A DNA stretch of 64,000 nt from Acididesulfobacillus acetoxydans (GCF_902729405.1 NZ_LR746496.1:496001-560000), one strand, 5' to 3'; positions 8,796-17,948 are shown, numbered from the stretch's first letter. The notes: a model not told the origin generated them from the letters alone. A program made the numbers and translations.

Positions 8796-9902
8796 ATGAA
8801 AACTCACTGCTCTAAGGACGCACTTCTCACCGGAGTCAATACCGTTCAAAAAGCCGTATCCGGCAAAAATGTCGAACCTGACCTTCAAAGTATCTTCCTC
8901 CGGGCCGAAGCGGGCAAATTAATATTCCTGGCTACCGACATGGAAATCGGAATCCGTTGTGAAGTACCCGCCGAAACAGAAACAGAGGGTACGCTCCTTC
9001 TTCCCGCTAAGCTTTTCTCAGACATCGTGCGCAAACTGCCGGATACCCAGATTACCCTTGAGAGTCAAGCAGAATCCGCCAATCTCGAATACTACCAATC
9101 CCAAATATTTCTTAAGGGTTATGACCCTGAGCAATTTCCGCTTCTTCCCGATCTCTTGGACCCCGTTTCTTTCTCCCTACCTTCTGAATCCTTCAAAACC
9201 ATGATCCGCGAAACCCTCATTGCAGCCGCACAGGAAGAAAGCCGACCCATTTTCAAAGGTTTGCTCCTGGAAATGGAGGGTTCGGTCCTGCGCCTGATCG
9301 CCACAGATACCCATCGTCTGGCCTACAGCCAGTCCGGAATCGATAACCCGAACGGGCTCGATTTTTCCGGCATTGTTCCGTCCAAGACTATGTCCGAGAT
9401 CTATCGCCTCCTTAAAGATGATGACGACTCCATAACAGTACGCTTTACGGGTTCCCACGTCTCCTTCCAATTTGGAGCCGTTCACCTGCTCACGCGCTTA
9501 ATAGAGGGGCAATTTCCCAACTATAAACAAGTTATTCCCAGTTCTTGCCGAACAAAGATCCGCCTTTTGGTCAAGGATCTTATGGAATCAGTGGAAAGAG
9601 CTTCACTTTTGGCCAGGGAGAGTTCGGCAGGGGTAAGTCTTGTTCGCTTGGAAATAAGCGGCGATCTCCTCAAAATAGAACATACAACCGATATAGGCAA
9701 AATCTCCGAGCAATTGTCTATTGAAAAAGAAGGCGCGGACATCACCATTTCTTTCAATTCAAGGTTTATTTTGGATGTTCTGCGCGTACTTCCGTCCGAC
9801 CAAATGCGTTTTGAACTCTCCGGTCCCCAGAGCGCCGCCATCATCCGTACCCCGGCAGACGAGAATTACCTCTACCTTCTCCTGCCCGTGCGTACTAACT
9901 GA
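8796..9902 (+). CDS. dnaN: DNA polymerase III sliding clamp, beta subunit
   Basis: DnaN is the ring-shaped processivity clamp of the replicative polymerase. I start it at the ATG at 8796 (MKTHCSKDALLTGV), because GGGAGGA lies 5 bases upstream; an in-frame ATG at 8778 has no such site. The resulting 368 residues are the normal length, with three clamp domains. Family motifs include FKGLLLEM, ATDTHRLA and the terminal YLLLPVRTN. It follows dnaA and is separated by 6 bp from recF. Confidence 0.97.
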   Translation: MKTHCSKDALLTGVNTVQKAVSGKNVEPDLQSIFLRAEAGKLIFLATDMEIGIRCEVPAETETEGTLLLPAKLFSDIVRKLPDTQITLESQAESANLEYYQSQIFLKGYDPEQFPLLPDLLDPVSFSLPSESFKTMIRETLIAAAQEESRPIFKGLLLEMEGSVLRLIATDTHRLAYSQSGIDNPNGLDFSGIVPSKTMSEIYRLLKDDDDSITVRFTGSHVSFQFGAVHLLTRLIEGQFPNYKQVIPSSCRTKIRLLVKDLMESVERASLLARESSAGVSLVRLEISGDLLKIEHTTDIGKISEQLSIEKEGADITISFNSRFILDVLRVLPSDQMRFELSGPQSAAIIRTPADENYLYLLLPVRTN

Positions 9903-9908
9903 CAGCCT

Positions 9909-10994
9909 ATGCGCATAAACTATTTAGCCTTAAGAAATTTCCGCAACTACATAGCCGTCGATCTTGAGTTTCCGCCCGGAACCAGTGTTTTCGCCGGTTT
10001 TAACGGCCAAGGCAAAACTAATTTGCTGGAGGGAATTTATTATCTCCTGCACGGGCGTTCATACCGGGAGGGCGAGCTAATTCGCTGGGGTGAACGTTAT
10101 TTTCATTTAGAAGGTGAATTTGCTTTAGGAGAAAGAAACATACATATCGAAGCTTACTCCCAAGGCCGGCGTAAGGTTATGAAGGTTAACGGTTCTCCCG
10201 TCCGTAAACTCTCGGAGTATCTTGGTACCGTCAATGCCGTTTCCTTTGCACCCGACGATTTAACCTTAGTCAAAGGAGGACCCTCAGAACGCAGAAAATT
10301 TCTGGACCAGCATATAGCGCAAATTCAGCCGCGCCACATTGCCATTCTAAATTCCTATAACAAAGCGCTGCAACAGAAAAACGCACTCCTGAAAACAAAC
10401 CTTACCCTTCGAGACAAACAACAACAAATTTCGCTGTGGAACGAACAATTGGTCAATTTTGGCTGCAAAATCATTGCCAACCGAATGGAACTCGTAGAAC
10501 CCCTGGCTCAATGCACCGCGGAGATTTACTCTGAAATATCGGGACGGCGCGAAAGATTCGGAATGCTTTACCGCAGTCTGGGTAAAAATGATGCCAGAGA
10601 AGCAATTGCCTTGTTTCCGTCCTTTTTGCAAGACAAACAATCCGAAGAAATAGAACGTCGTATTTCCTTCCTGGGACCCCACCGAGATGACCTGTATTTC
10701 CGGCTCGGGGATAAACCGGCCAGGCTCTATGCTTCCCAGGGACAGCAGCGTTCAATAGTTCTCAGCCTGAAGCTGGCCCAAATGCGGCTGATTAAGGATC
10801 TTAAGTCCGAATATCCTCTGCTCTTGCTTGATGATGTTCTCTCCGAACTGGATAAAGAGAGGCAGGAATTCTTGCTTTCTTTTATCCGCACTGCCAACAT
10901 TCAAACCCTTTTGACTATGACAAACGGAGAAAAATTCCCGGGTAATTCCGCGGTTTTTTATGTCGAAGAAGGAAAAATTAGGAGGAAAGTATAA
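9909..10994 (+). CDS. recF: DNA replication and repair protein RecF
   Basis: RecF is an SMC-like ATPase that, with RecO and RecR, loads RecA at gapped DNA. Visible are the N-terminal LRNFRNY, Walker A GFNGQGKTN (about residues 30-38), the ABC-type signature SQGQQRS and Walker B LLLDDVLSELD. The length of 361 residues is typical. The ribosome site is weak, and it closely follows dnaN. Its stop overlaps the remB start as TAATG, so it is probably coupled to remB. Confidence 0.96.
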   Translation: MRINYLALRNFRNYIAVDLEFPPGTSVFAGFNGQGKTNLLEGIYYLLHGRSYREGELIRWGERYFHLEGEFALGERNIHIEAYSQGRRKVMKVNGSPVRKLSEYLGTVNAVSFAPDDLTLVKGGPSERRKFLDQHIAQIQPRHIAILNSYNKALQQKNALLKTNLTLRDKQQQISLWNEQLVNFGCKIIANRMELVEPLAQCTAEIYSEISGRRERFGMLYRSLGKNDAREAIALFPSFLQDKQSEEIERRISFLGPHRDDLYFRLGDKPARLYASQGQQRSIVLSLKLAQMRLIKDLKSEYPLLLLDDVLSELDKERQEFLLSFIRTANIQTLLTMTNGEKFPGNSAVFYVEEGKIRRKV

Positions 10995-11329
10995 TGTATT
11001 TACACTTAGGTGGAGATACGGTTGTCGATCAAAAAAAAATCGTTGCTATTCTCGATCTTGATACCGCCAAGGCGGAAAATGAAGCGGGACGCTTTTTCAA
11101 AAGAAGTCAAATCACGGATTCAGAAGAAGGAGAAGATGAAGCTGTTAATTCCCTAAAAGAAGAATTTATGGACTTTGTAAATGATATAAGTGAGAGCGGT
11201 AAGCAAAAATCTCTTATAATTACTACCGACGGACATTATTTTTCGCCAATTTCTACTAGAACTCTTTTAAAACGCTCGTCTTTTTTTGAAGAAATCGAGG
11301 AAGTTAACGGAGTCAGGGAAAATTACTAA
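10994..11329 (+). CDS. remB: Extracellular matrix regulator RemB family protein (DUF370)
   Basis: This 111-residue protein begins MYLHLGGDTVV, typical of the RemB/YaaB family found between recF and gyrB in many Firmicutes. A central acidic linker follows (DSEEGEDEAVN). The C-terminal part SLIITTDGHYFSPISTRTL is also family-typical. In Bacillus the family influences biofilm-matrix expression; in this organism its role is unknown. It is the last gene before the sulfate-metabolism block, where gyrB would normally follow. Confidence 0.85.
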   Translation: MYLHLGGDTVVDQKKIVAILDLDTAKAENEAGRFFKRSQITDSEEGEDEAVNSLKEEFMDFVNDISESGKQKSLIITTDGHYFSPISTRTLLKRSSFFEEIEEVNGVRENY

Positions 11330-11413
11330 ATTCAAGGAAAACGCTCCGTAAACGCGGCCGGCAGCCGTAAATAGGCATAAAAAAGAGCTGAAATCCGGAT
11401 GTACAAATACGGG

Positions 11414-11442
11414 TTGACTTATGCCGGGTCTAAATATATACT
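11414..11442 (+). promoter_or_regulatory. Sigma-A-type promoter upstream of lysR
   Basis: TTGACT, 17 bp, TATACT. It lies about 230 bp before the LysR gene, so the transcript would have a long leader. Within the leader, AAGGAGGAAACC at about 11500 is followed by a very short reading frame (FQEKEDIIILNGSD) with an ATT at the start position. I do not annotate that frame as a gene. Nothing else is seen in 11330-11672. Confidence 0.6.
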
Positions 11443-11672
11443 GGAAATAAAGTAATTGAGAAAAATTTCTAAACTAACTATTCCAAATTGTTCCACTTCA
11501 AGGAGGAAACCATTTTTCAGGAGAAAGAGGACATTATAATTTTAAATGGTTCCGATTGAATTTTCCACGTTGGCGTACCGTGTCCGAAACGGGAAAAGAG
11601 GACTGGAAGGGGGGTGTAGTAGACGCTGAAGGCAGTGGCTGCTATTTTTGCGTTTAAAGGGGGTTGGCAGGT

Positions 11673-12656
11673 GTGTTTGAACAGAAACTTGAGGTTTTTA
11701 AGACAGTTGCCGACTGCAAAAACATTACTCTGGCGGCGAAAAAGATGCATATGAGCCAATCAAGTATCAGCCTGCAGATTCAGAGCCTTGAGGAGCAGTT
11801 TGGGGCCCGCTTTCTGGACAGAACGAACAGAGGGGTTTCCTTAACCCGTGCCGGTCATGTCTTTTATCAGTATGTTTGCAGTATCCTGGAGGTTATGGAA
11901 GAAATCCAGCAGAAAGTGACCCTGCTTTCCGAAGATAAACGGCGCTATGTAAATCTCGGCGCGACACTTACCATCGGTGAATATATCATGCCCCAAATTT
12001 TAGTTTATCTCTATAAGCAGTGGCCCGATATCAATTTTAAGACAGTGATTGCCAATACGGAGACAATCAGTCAGGGTATATTGGACCGCAAAATCCACGT
12101 CGGCTTAATCGAAGGTCCGGTTTCTCCGAACCGCCTGCTCAAGATCGAAAGTTTTTGGCGCGACGAGTTAGTGGTCGTCGTTCCTTTTCATCATCCGTGG
12201 GCAGAAAGGGACTCTATAAGCCTGGCTGAGCTCTCCAAGGAACGCTTCATTACGAGGGAAGTCGGCTCCGGGACGCGTAAGGTTACTGAGAACTACCTGA
12301 AAGAGTTGGGACTGGATCCCGGTCTTCTCAATATTTCCATGGAACTCGGCAGCACCCAGGCTATTAAACAGGTAGTCTCTGCCGGCTTAGGCATCACGGT
12401 CATTTCTTATTTGACTGTGCGTAAAGAATGTGAGCAGCGAATTTTTAAGGCTCTGCGTATCGAAGATTTTCCGCTTTGGCGGCCTTTAAATATTCTTACT
12501 TTGGAAAAAAACACCCAGTTTACCCAAAGCCAAGACGAACGTTATTTTATCGACTTCCTGCATAACCAGAAATTGCTGGCCAAAGTGCTGACCAGCAGCT
12601 ACTCCGAAGACGATATGGCCGCGGCCGGTTCCAAAATCGTGCAAATTATGAGCTAA
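11673..12656 (+). CDS. LysR-family transcriptional regulator
   Basis: The protein has an N-terminal winged helix-turn-helix with the LysR signature (ITLAAKKMHMSQSSISLQIQSL) and a periplasmic-binding-like effector domain (GATLTIGEYIMPQIL, FITREVGSGTR, GLGITVISY). I prefer the GTG at 11673 (reading MFEQKLEVFKT) because AAAGGGGG lies 9 bases upstream; a TTG at 11664 would abut it. The length of 327 residues is slightly above average. It faces qmoA across 487 bp. Some LysR proteins (CysB/CysL type) sense sulfur metabolites, so a role in controlling the neighbouring sulfate genes is plausible but unproven. Confidence 0.9.
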   Translation: MFEQKLEVFKTVADCKNITLAAKKMHMSQSSISLQIQSLEEQFGARFLDRTNRGVSLTRAGHVFYQYVCSILEVMEEIQQKVTLLSEDKRRYVNLGATLTIGEYIMPQILVYLYKQWPDINFKTVIANTETISQGILDRKIHVGLIEGPVSPNRLLKIESFWRDELVVVVPFHHPWAERDSISLAELSKERFITREVGSGTRKVTENYLKELGLDPGLLNISMELGSTQAIKQVVSAGLGITVISYLTVRKECEQRIFKALRIEDFPLWRPLNILTLEKNTQFTQSQDERYFIDFLHNQKLLAKVLTSSYSEDDMAAAGSKIVQIMS

Positions 12657-12706
12657 ACCGGGCCCGTCATATTTGACTGCCATATGATAAATTGATAGTA
12701 CGAACG

Positions 12707-12735
12707 TTGACTTACTATAGACTCAGTGCTAGTCT
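12707..12735 (+). promoter_or_regulatory. qmo promoter with conserved CTCAGTG spacer
   Basis: TTGACT, 17 bp, TAGTCT, with a TGN extension before the -10 (TGCTAGTCT). The spacer contains CTCAGTG, and CTCAGTGNTAGTCTT is shared base for base with the sat promoter at 24332-24360. The conservation exceeds normal promoter similarity, so an operator probably overlaps it. The implied leader to qmoA is about 400 bases. Confidence 0.7.
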
Positions 12736-12747
12736 TCTTCTTAGATT

Positions 12748-12773
12748 GGATTATAATCTGAATAGCTTTGTGC
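12748..12773 (+). promoter_or_regulatory. Conserved block B of the qmo leader
   Basis: This 26-bp block carries TTATAATCTGAATAG and TTTGTGC. It matches 24374-24398 upstream of sat (TTATGATTTGGATAG, TTTGTGC), and in both places it starts 13-14 bp after the -10 box. It is either a regulator site or part of a leader RNA. The region 12774-12942 shows no gene; the small ORF there is not supported. Confidence 0.55.
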
Positions 12774-12942
12774 TTTTTGTTACGTGTGATTTTCCTGTTT
12801 CTGCCGTTTCTGCCTCTTACCTTATACCGTTAAGGTATGTGCATTTCAGAAATAAACTGCGCGGATTACAGGGACTCGTGATGATAAGCACATTCCGGAA
12901 AATGAAAAAGTTTTTGGAAAAAGAGATGTAGAATACCGGTTT

Positions 12943-12964
12943 ATGTGAAAGAAATCATATTCCC
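12943..12964 (+). promoter_or_regulatory. Conserved block C (TGTGAAAGAA element) upstream of qmoA
   Basis: ATGTGAAAGAAATCATATTCC is nearly identical to the block at 24448-24468 before sat. TGTGA-N6-TCATA is an imperfect palindrome resembling TTGTGA-N6-TCACAA sites bound by Rex or HcpR/CRP-type regulators in sulfate reducers. A further hairpin, GATACC..GGTATC, occurs near 13050-13070. The stretch 12965-13143 otherwise holds only the qmoA ribosome site. Confidence 0.55.
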
Positions 12965-13143
12965 TTACTGGCAGGCGGGGGCGAGTCGCGATGTGTCAAA
13001 TAAAAAAGTGTTACCCCGGCGTGAATCTACAATCGGTCCTTCCCAGGCTCGATACCTCATAAGGGGTATCAATTTCGGGTTGTTTCTGTTAGACGGACGC
13101 TCAATCTTAGCCGGGAGTCTACGGGCATTTAGGAGGTAAAAGG

Positions 13144-14403
13144 ATGGCATTAAAAAGTATTTTAGTGGTCGGGGGAGGCATCAGCGGACTTACAGCGGCT
13201 GTGGAGGCTTCCGAGGCAGGGATTGAAGTTTATCTGGTTGAGAAAAGACCCTATCTCGGGGGAAGAGTCGCCCAGATGAACCAGTACTTTCCGAAATTAT
13301 GTCCCCCAAACTGTGGCCTGGAAATTAATTTCAGGAGAATAAAACAGAATCCGCGCATCAGAATCTTTACGTTGGCCGAGGTGGAAAAGATTGAGGGCGC
13401 GGAGGGAGATTTTACCGTGACGGTCAAAGCCAATCCCCGCTACGTCAATGAAAACTGCACGGCCTGCGGGAAATGTGCGCAAGTCTGTCCGGTGCAAAGG
13501 GAAAACGAATTTAACTACGGCTTAGGAAAGACGCCGGCCATTTTCAAGGCTCACGAGTTTGCCTTTCCCTTGAAATACGTGATCGACAATAAAGCCTGTT
13601 TGGGTACCGAATGCGGAAAATGCCTCGAAGCTTGTCAGTACCAAGCTATTGAGCTGGACATGCAGGCAAAAAGTTTCAAACTCAATGTTGGCGCCATTGT
13701 TTGGGCTACCGGTTGGGAACCTTATGACGCAGCGAAAATTGACTATTATGGTTACGGACGTTTCGAAAACGTCGTTACAAACGTGATTTTCGAGAGGCTG
13801 GCGTCTGCCAACGGGCCCACCGGCGGCAAACTTCTCCGGCCGTCCGACGGCAAAGAGCTGGAAAGCATAGCTTTTATACAATGCGCCGGTTCCCGGGACG
13901 AAAATCATCTGCCCTATTGTTCCGCGGTTTGCTGTATGGCTTCTTTGAAACAAGCGACCTATGTTAAAGCCCTTAATCCGACGGCGAAAGTCTATATGTT
14001 TTATATAGATGTCAGGGCTATGGGAAAGCACGAAGATTTCTACACCAAGGTCGCAGACGACATCACGTTGGTGAAAGGCAAAGTCGGTGAGATTTCCGAA
14101 GATCCCTCAACAAAAGATCTTACACTTCAGGTAGAAGACCAGTTAACCGGGAACATCATGAGACAAAAAGTTGATATGGTAGTTCTGGCGGCCGGAATGG
14201 TACCCGCTACCTTTGACGCTAAAGTTCCGCTTTCTGTAAGCTACGATGAAGATGGTTTTATTGCCTCCGATTCACAGCAACCCGGGATTTATGGCGCCGG
14301 CTGCGTCAAGAAACCCATGGATGTCGCATCTTCGGTTAAAGATGCCACGGCGGCCGCGCTCAAGGCCATTCAATCTACGGTGAGGAGGCAGCTCAATGGA
14401 TAA
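13144..14403 (+). CDS. qmoA: Quinone-interacting membrane-bound oxidoreductase subunit QmoA (HdrA-like flavoprotein)
   Basis: QmoA is a soluble FAD and Fe-S subunit of the Qmo complex, which passes electrons to APS reductase. The 419-residue protein has an N-terminal FAD motif (VVGGGISG, residues 8-15) and the HdrA-like CPPNC (53-57). One Cys cluster is at 105/108/111/115 and a second at 152/157/160/164. IQCAGSRDENHLPYCSAVCC follows in the middle, and the FAD-closing segment GIYGAGCVKKPMD lies near the end. TAGGAGG lies upstream of the ATG. It overlaps qmoB by 8 bp. Confidence 0.95.
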   Translation: MALKSILVVGGGISGLTAAVEASEAGIEVYLVEKRPYLGGRVAQMNQYFPKLCPPNCGLEINFRRIKQNPRIRIFTLAEVEKIEGAEGDFTVTVKANPRYVNENCTACGKCAQVCPVQRENEFNYGLGKTPAIFKAHEFAFPLKYVIDNKACLGTECGKCLEACQYQAIELDMQAKSFKLNVGAIVWATGWEPYDAAKIDYYGYGRFENVVTNVIFERLASANGPTGGKLLRPSDGKELESIAFIQCAGSRDENHLPYCSAVCCMASLKQATYVKALNPTAKVYMFYIDVRAMGKHEDFYTKVADDITLVKGKVGEISEDPSTKDLTLQVEDQLTGNIMRQKVDMVVLAAGMVPATFDAKVPLSVSYDEDGFIASDSQQPGIYGAGCVKKPMDVASSVKDATAAALKAIQSTVRRQLNG

Positions 14404-16612
14404 AAAAACCGCTGTTTATATTTGTACCGGCTGTGGAATCGGGGAATCTCTCGATATAGATGCCCTCGTTAAGGTGGCCGCAAAGGAGGGAAAAGTTCCT
14501 GTCTGCAAGACGCACGGATTTTTCTGCGGCTCCGAAGGGCTGGCTCAAATTAAAAACGACCTCGAGAACGAAGGCGTCAATTCCGTAGTCATCGCCGGTT
14601 GTTCATCACGCGTTAATTACGATGTATTTGATTTTGGTCCTTCCGTCCTTACGGAAAGAGCGAACATTAGGGAACTGGTTACCTGGACTCACCCGGCCAA
14701 TGATGAAGACACTCAAATGATGGCCGAAGACAATCTGCGCATGAGTCTGGCCAAAATAAAACATGTCGAACCGCCGGAGCCTTTTTGCGGAGAGAACATG
14801 GTAAAAACCGTCCTTGTGGTCGGAGGCGGCCTGACCGGCATTACGGCTGCTTTGGAAGCGGCGAAGACCGGATACAAAACGGTTTTGGTGGAAAAGAATC
14901 AGGCTCTGGGCGGCTGGCTGAACGGATTGCACCGGCTGGCTCCCCGCAAAGCACCCTACACGGAACCGGAGGAAGTTGACATTGCGAACAAAATAAAGGA
15001 ACTTTCCCTTTATCCGGATCTAAAAGTGTATACCGGGGCGGAAATAGAGGAAATCGCAGGCGCGCCGGGAATGTTTGAAGTCAGCATCCGCCAGGACAGC
15101 GGTATCGCGCGGGAGAGAGTCGGTTCCGTCATACTTGCCACGGGTGCCGTTCCTTATGATGCGACAAAGTTGGACCATCTTGCGTACGGCAAGTTCGACA
15201 ATGTGATTACCGCTCAGAAACTAGAAGAGCTGGCCGGCCAAGGAGAAATCGTACGTCCCGGGGACGGCAAGGCAGTTCAAAGTATTGCCTTTATCCAGTG
15301 TGCAGGCTCTCGCGATCCGGAACATCTGCCTTATTGTTCGGCGGTTTGCTGTGTGGAGTCTCTCAAGCAGGCGACTTACCTCAAGGAGCAAAATCCCGAA
15401 GCGGCGGTTTACATTTTCTATAAAGACCTGCGCGCACCCGGTGAATATGAGCGCTTGTACAAAAAGGTTCAGCAGGACGGTGTTATTTTTGTCAGGGGAG
15501 ACATTACCGGGATTGACGAGGATGATGAGAAAAACCTGATCGTCAAGGCACAAGATGTCCTTACCCAGTCGGAAATCAGTACGGAGAGCGTAGACATGGT
15601 TGTGCTGGCGACAGGAATGGTGCCGACAACAGCTTTTGGCGAAAATCCTGAGGCTCAAGGCGAGACTGAGAGTGACGACAAAGCGGCCGCGAGCGAAGTG
15701 ATCCTAAAATCCAACCTGCTCAACTTGGCTTATCGGCAAGGCCCCGAGTTACCGACCCTGAAGTATGGTTTTTCAGATTCTAATTTCATTTGTTTTCCGT
15801 ACGAGACCCGCAGAACCGGAATTTATGCGGCCGGCAGCGTCCGGGCGCCCATGGATGAGGCCTCCTGCGTGGAAGACGCGGCAGGTGCGGCCTTGAAAGC
15901 CATCCAATGCATGGAATTGAGTGACCAGGGATCGGCTGTTCACCCACGCGTATGGGATCTTTCCTTTCCGGAGTTTGCCATGCAAAGATGCACGCAATGC
16001 AAGCGTTGCACGGTGGAGTGCCCGTTTGGCGCCATCAACGAAGATGAAAAGGCCAATCCTTTGCCAAACCCGACCCGTTGCCGCAGGTGCGGGGTCTGTA
16101 TGGGAGCTTGCCCCGAGCGCATCATTTCCTTCAAAAATTATTCCGTGCCGATGATTGGCTCTATGATCAAGGCCATCGAAGTCCCCGACGAAGATGAGGA
16201 AAAACCGAGAATCTTGGTCTTTGCCTGTGAGAATGACGCTTACCCTGCCCTCGATATGGCCGGTATCAACGGGCTTCGCTATAATTCCTGGGTCCGAATC
16301 GTCCCGGTGAGGTGCCTCGGTTCAATCAACCTGGTCTGGATAGCCGATACGCTTTCCAACGGGATTGATGGGATACTCCTTCTCGGCTGCAAACACGGTG
16401 ACGATTATCAGTGCCATTTTGTCAAAGGCAGTGAGCTTGCGGAATACAGGCTGTCCAAAGTATCGGAAACCCTTGACAGGCTGTCGCTCGAGTCTGACCG
16501 GGTACGGATGGAGGAAGTCTCCATTGTGGATTATGACAAGATTCCCGCTATACTGGACAGCTTCGCCGAGAGGCTGGAAGAACTGGGTCCAAACCCCTAC
16601 AAAGGGTTCTAA
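14396..16612 (+). CDS. qmoB: Quinone-interacting oxidoreductase subunit QmoB (HdrA-like with MvhD-like domain)
   Basis: QmoB is the larger HdrA-like subunit of Qmo, at 738 residues. A short N-terminal thiol-rich domain (CTGCGIG, CKTHGFFCG) precedes an FAD motif VVGGGLTG near residue 142. The same IQCAGSRDPEHLPYCSAVCC segment as in QmoA follows. Two 4Fe-4S clusters lie near residues 532-542 and 560-572 (CTQCKRCTVECP, CRRCGVCMGACP). A C-terminal MvhD-like domain (VPVRCLGSINL, LLGCKHGDDYQCHF) is the part known to relay electrons in Hdr/Mvh systems. GGAGG lies before the ATG. Confidence 0.95.
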   Translation: MDKKTAVYICTGCGIGESLDIDALVKVAAKEGKVPVCKTHGFFCGSEGLAQIKNDLENEGVNSVVIAGCSSRVNYDVFDFGPSVLTERANIRELVTWTHPANDEDTQMMAEDNLRMSLAKIKHVEPPEPFCGENMVKTVLVVGGGLTGITAALEAAKTGYKTVLVEKNQALGGWLNGLHRLAPRKAPYTEPEEVDIANKIKELSLYPDLKVYTGAEIEEIAGAPGMFEVSIRQDSGIARERVGSVILATGAVPYDATKLDHLAYGKFDNVITAQKLEELAGQGEIVRPGDGKAVQSIAFIQCAGSRDPEHLPYCSAVCCVESLKQATYLKEQNPEAAVYIFYKDLRAPGEYERLYKKVQQDGVIFVRGDITGIDEDDEKNLIVKAQDVLTQSEISTESVDMVVLATGMVPTTAFGENPEAQGETESDDKAAASEVILKSNLLNLAYRQGPELPTLKYGFSDSNFICFPYETRRTGIYAAGSVRAPMDEASCVEDAAGAALKAIQCMELSDQGSAVHPRVWDLSFPEFAMQRCTQCKRCTVECPFGAINEDEKANPLPNPTRCRRCGVCMGACPERIISFKNYSVPMIGSMIKAIEVPDEDEEKPRILVFACENDAYPALDMAGINGLRYNSWVRIVPVRCLGSINLVWIADTLSNGIDGILLLGCKHGDDYQCHFVKGSELAEYRLSKVSETLDRLSLESDRVRMEEVSIVDYDKIPAILDSFAERLEELGPNPYKGF

Positions 16613-16639
16613 GTCCTTGAACAGCAAAGGAGCATGGTT

Positions 16640-17812
16640 ATGGATGAAATAAAGAATGTCTCTTTGGAGATGAAAGACTACATCGCTTCCTCCGGAGCGG
16701 AGACCCTCAGTTGGTGTATGCAGTGCGGTCTTTGCACCAACCTTTGTCCTTGGCGCTTGGTTCCCGGTGAGGTCAGTGAGAATTTTAACATTCGTAAGAT
16801 GCAACGCCTGGGGCAGCTCGGTTTAGAGGGTTTTGAAGAGGAAAATATTCTCTTTGCCTGTGTTACCTGCGGGATGTGTCAAATTAATTGTCCGCGAAAC
16901 GTCGAAATTATTGACAACGTCCGCTCTATGCGGAATACTACAGTTGGAGCCGGTTTTTTGCCGGCACATTTGCGACCCATTGCCGGCAGCTTGCATGCCA
17001 ACGGCAATCCCTGGTCCGGGGAGCGGGAAAAGCGGGCGGCTTGGCAAAACGGCCTGGATATTCCCGCTTTTACGGAGGACACGGAATATCTCCTGTTCGT
17101 CTGCTGTACCTCCTGTTATGACACACGCAGCCAAAAGATTGCCAAAAGTATTGTCAGACTCCTGAAGGCAGCCGGTGTGAACTTCGGTGTCTTAACGGCG
17201 GAAGAAAATTGCTGCGGTGAGTCCATACGCAAGCTTGGGGACGAGGAACTCTTCCAGAAACTGGCACAAGGGAATATCGATTTATTTAAGAGAAATGGCG
17301 TCAAAAAGATCATTACGACCTCACCCCATTGTCTCTACGCGTTTAAGAAAGATTATCCTGAATTGGGCGGGGAATTCGAGGTTATGCATTATTCGGAGGT
17401 CTTGGCTCAACTTGTCAAGGAAGGCAAACTTGCCTTTCCTGAAGAGCTAGTCAGAAAAGTAACCTTTCATGACCCATGTTACTTGGGCAGGCACAATCAG
17501 GTTTTTGACCCCCCGCGTGAGCTTATTCAGGCAATACCCGGTGTGGAGTTCGTAGAACTTGATCGCAGCAGGAATAAAAGTCTGTGCTGTGCCGGAGGCG
17601 GGGGCAGGATTTGGGCCGAAGTGCCGATGGGTGAGCGTTTTGGGGAATTGCGCATCACCGGCGCTGTCGAAAAACAAGCTGACACCTTGGTGACAGCCTG
17701 CCCTTATTGTATAATTATGTTAGACGATGCCTGCGCGGGTTTGGAAAAGGGAGATGTCCTGCAAGTCATGGAAATGTCGGAACTGCTCTGCAAGGCTTTG
17801 GACCCGAAATAG
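16640..17812 (+). CDS. HdrD-like Fe-S oxidoreductase in the QmoC position
   Basis: The 390-residue soluble protein has two N-terminal 4Fe-4S motifs (CMQCGLCTNLCP, CVTCGMCQINCP), as in HdrC, fused to two CCG domains, as in HdrB. No membrane segment is visible, so it is not a canonical QmoC. In Gram-positive sulfate reducers HdrBC-type proteins are reported to replace QmoC. I start at the ATG at 16640, 7 bases after AAAGGAG. Its CCG part closely resembles that of the membrane protein at 19786 (shared LKAAGVNF, GGEFEV, YLGR). In the first CCG domain the expected CPHC reads SPHC (Ser228), so one cluster ligand seems lost. Confidence 0.88.
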   Translation: MDEIKNVSLEMKDYIASSGAETLSWCMQCGLCTNLCPWRLVPGEVSENFNIRKMQRLGQLGLEGFEEENILFACVTCGMCQINCPRNVEIIDNVRSMRNTTVGAGFLPAHLRPIAGSLHANGNPWSGEREKRAAWQNGLDIPAFTEDTEYLLFVCCTSCYDTRSQKIAKSIVRLLKAAGVNFGVLTAEENCCGESIRKLGDEELFQKLAQGNIDLFKRNGVKKIITTSPHCLYAFKKDYPELGGEFEVMHYSEVLAQLVKEGKLAFPEELVRKVTFHDPCYLGRHNQVFDPPRELIQAIPGVEFVELDRSRNKSLCCAGGGGRIWAEVPMGERFGELRITGAVEKQADTLVTACPYCIIMLDDACAGLEKGDVLQVMEMSELLCKALDPK

Positions 17813-17948
17813 CTCCGGGCCGTGTGAAGTTCCGCGCGTGGCCAAGGGACCGAATTTGCCATTTCCCGTCTGTGGGGGGTTGACAGCCGGTGATTCTCTG
17901 CCGCCGTCCCTCCCCCGGGCAGAAAAGGAAAATTAAGGAGGATAAAGC

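Noticed and set aside
12692-12931. 79-codon ORF before qmoA
   Set aside because: It overlaps the conserved promoter and block B, has no ribosome site and an implausible composition.
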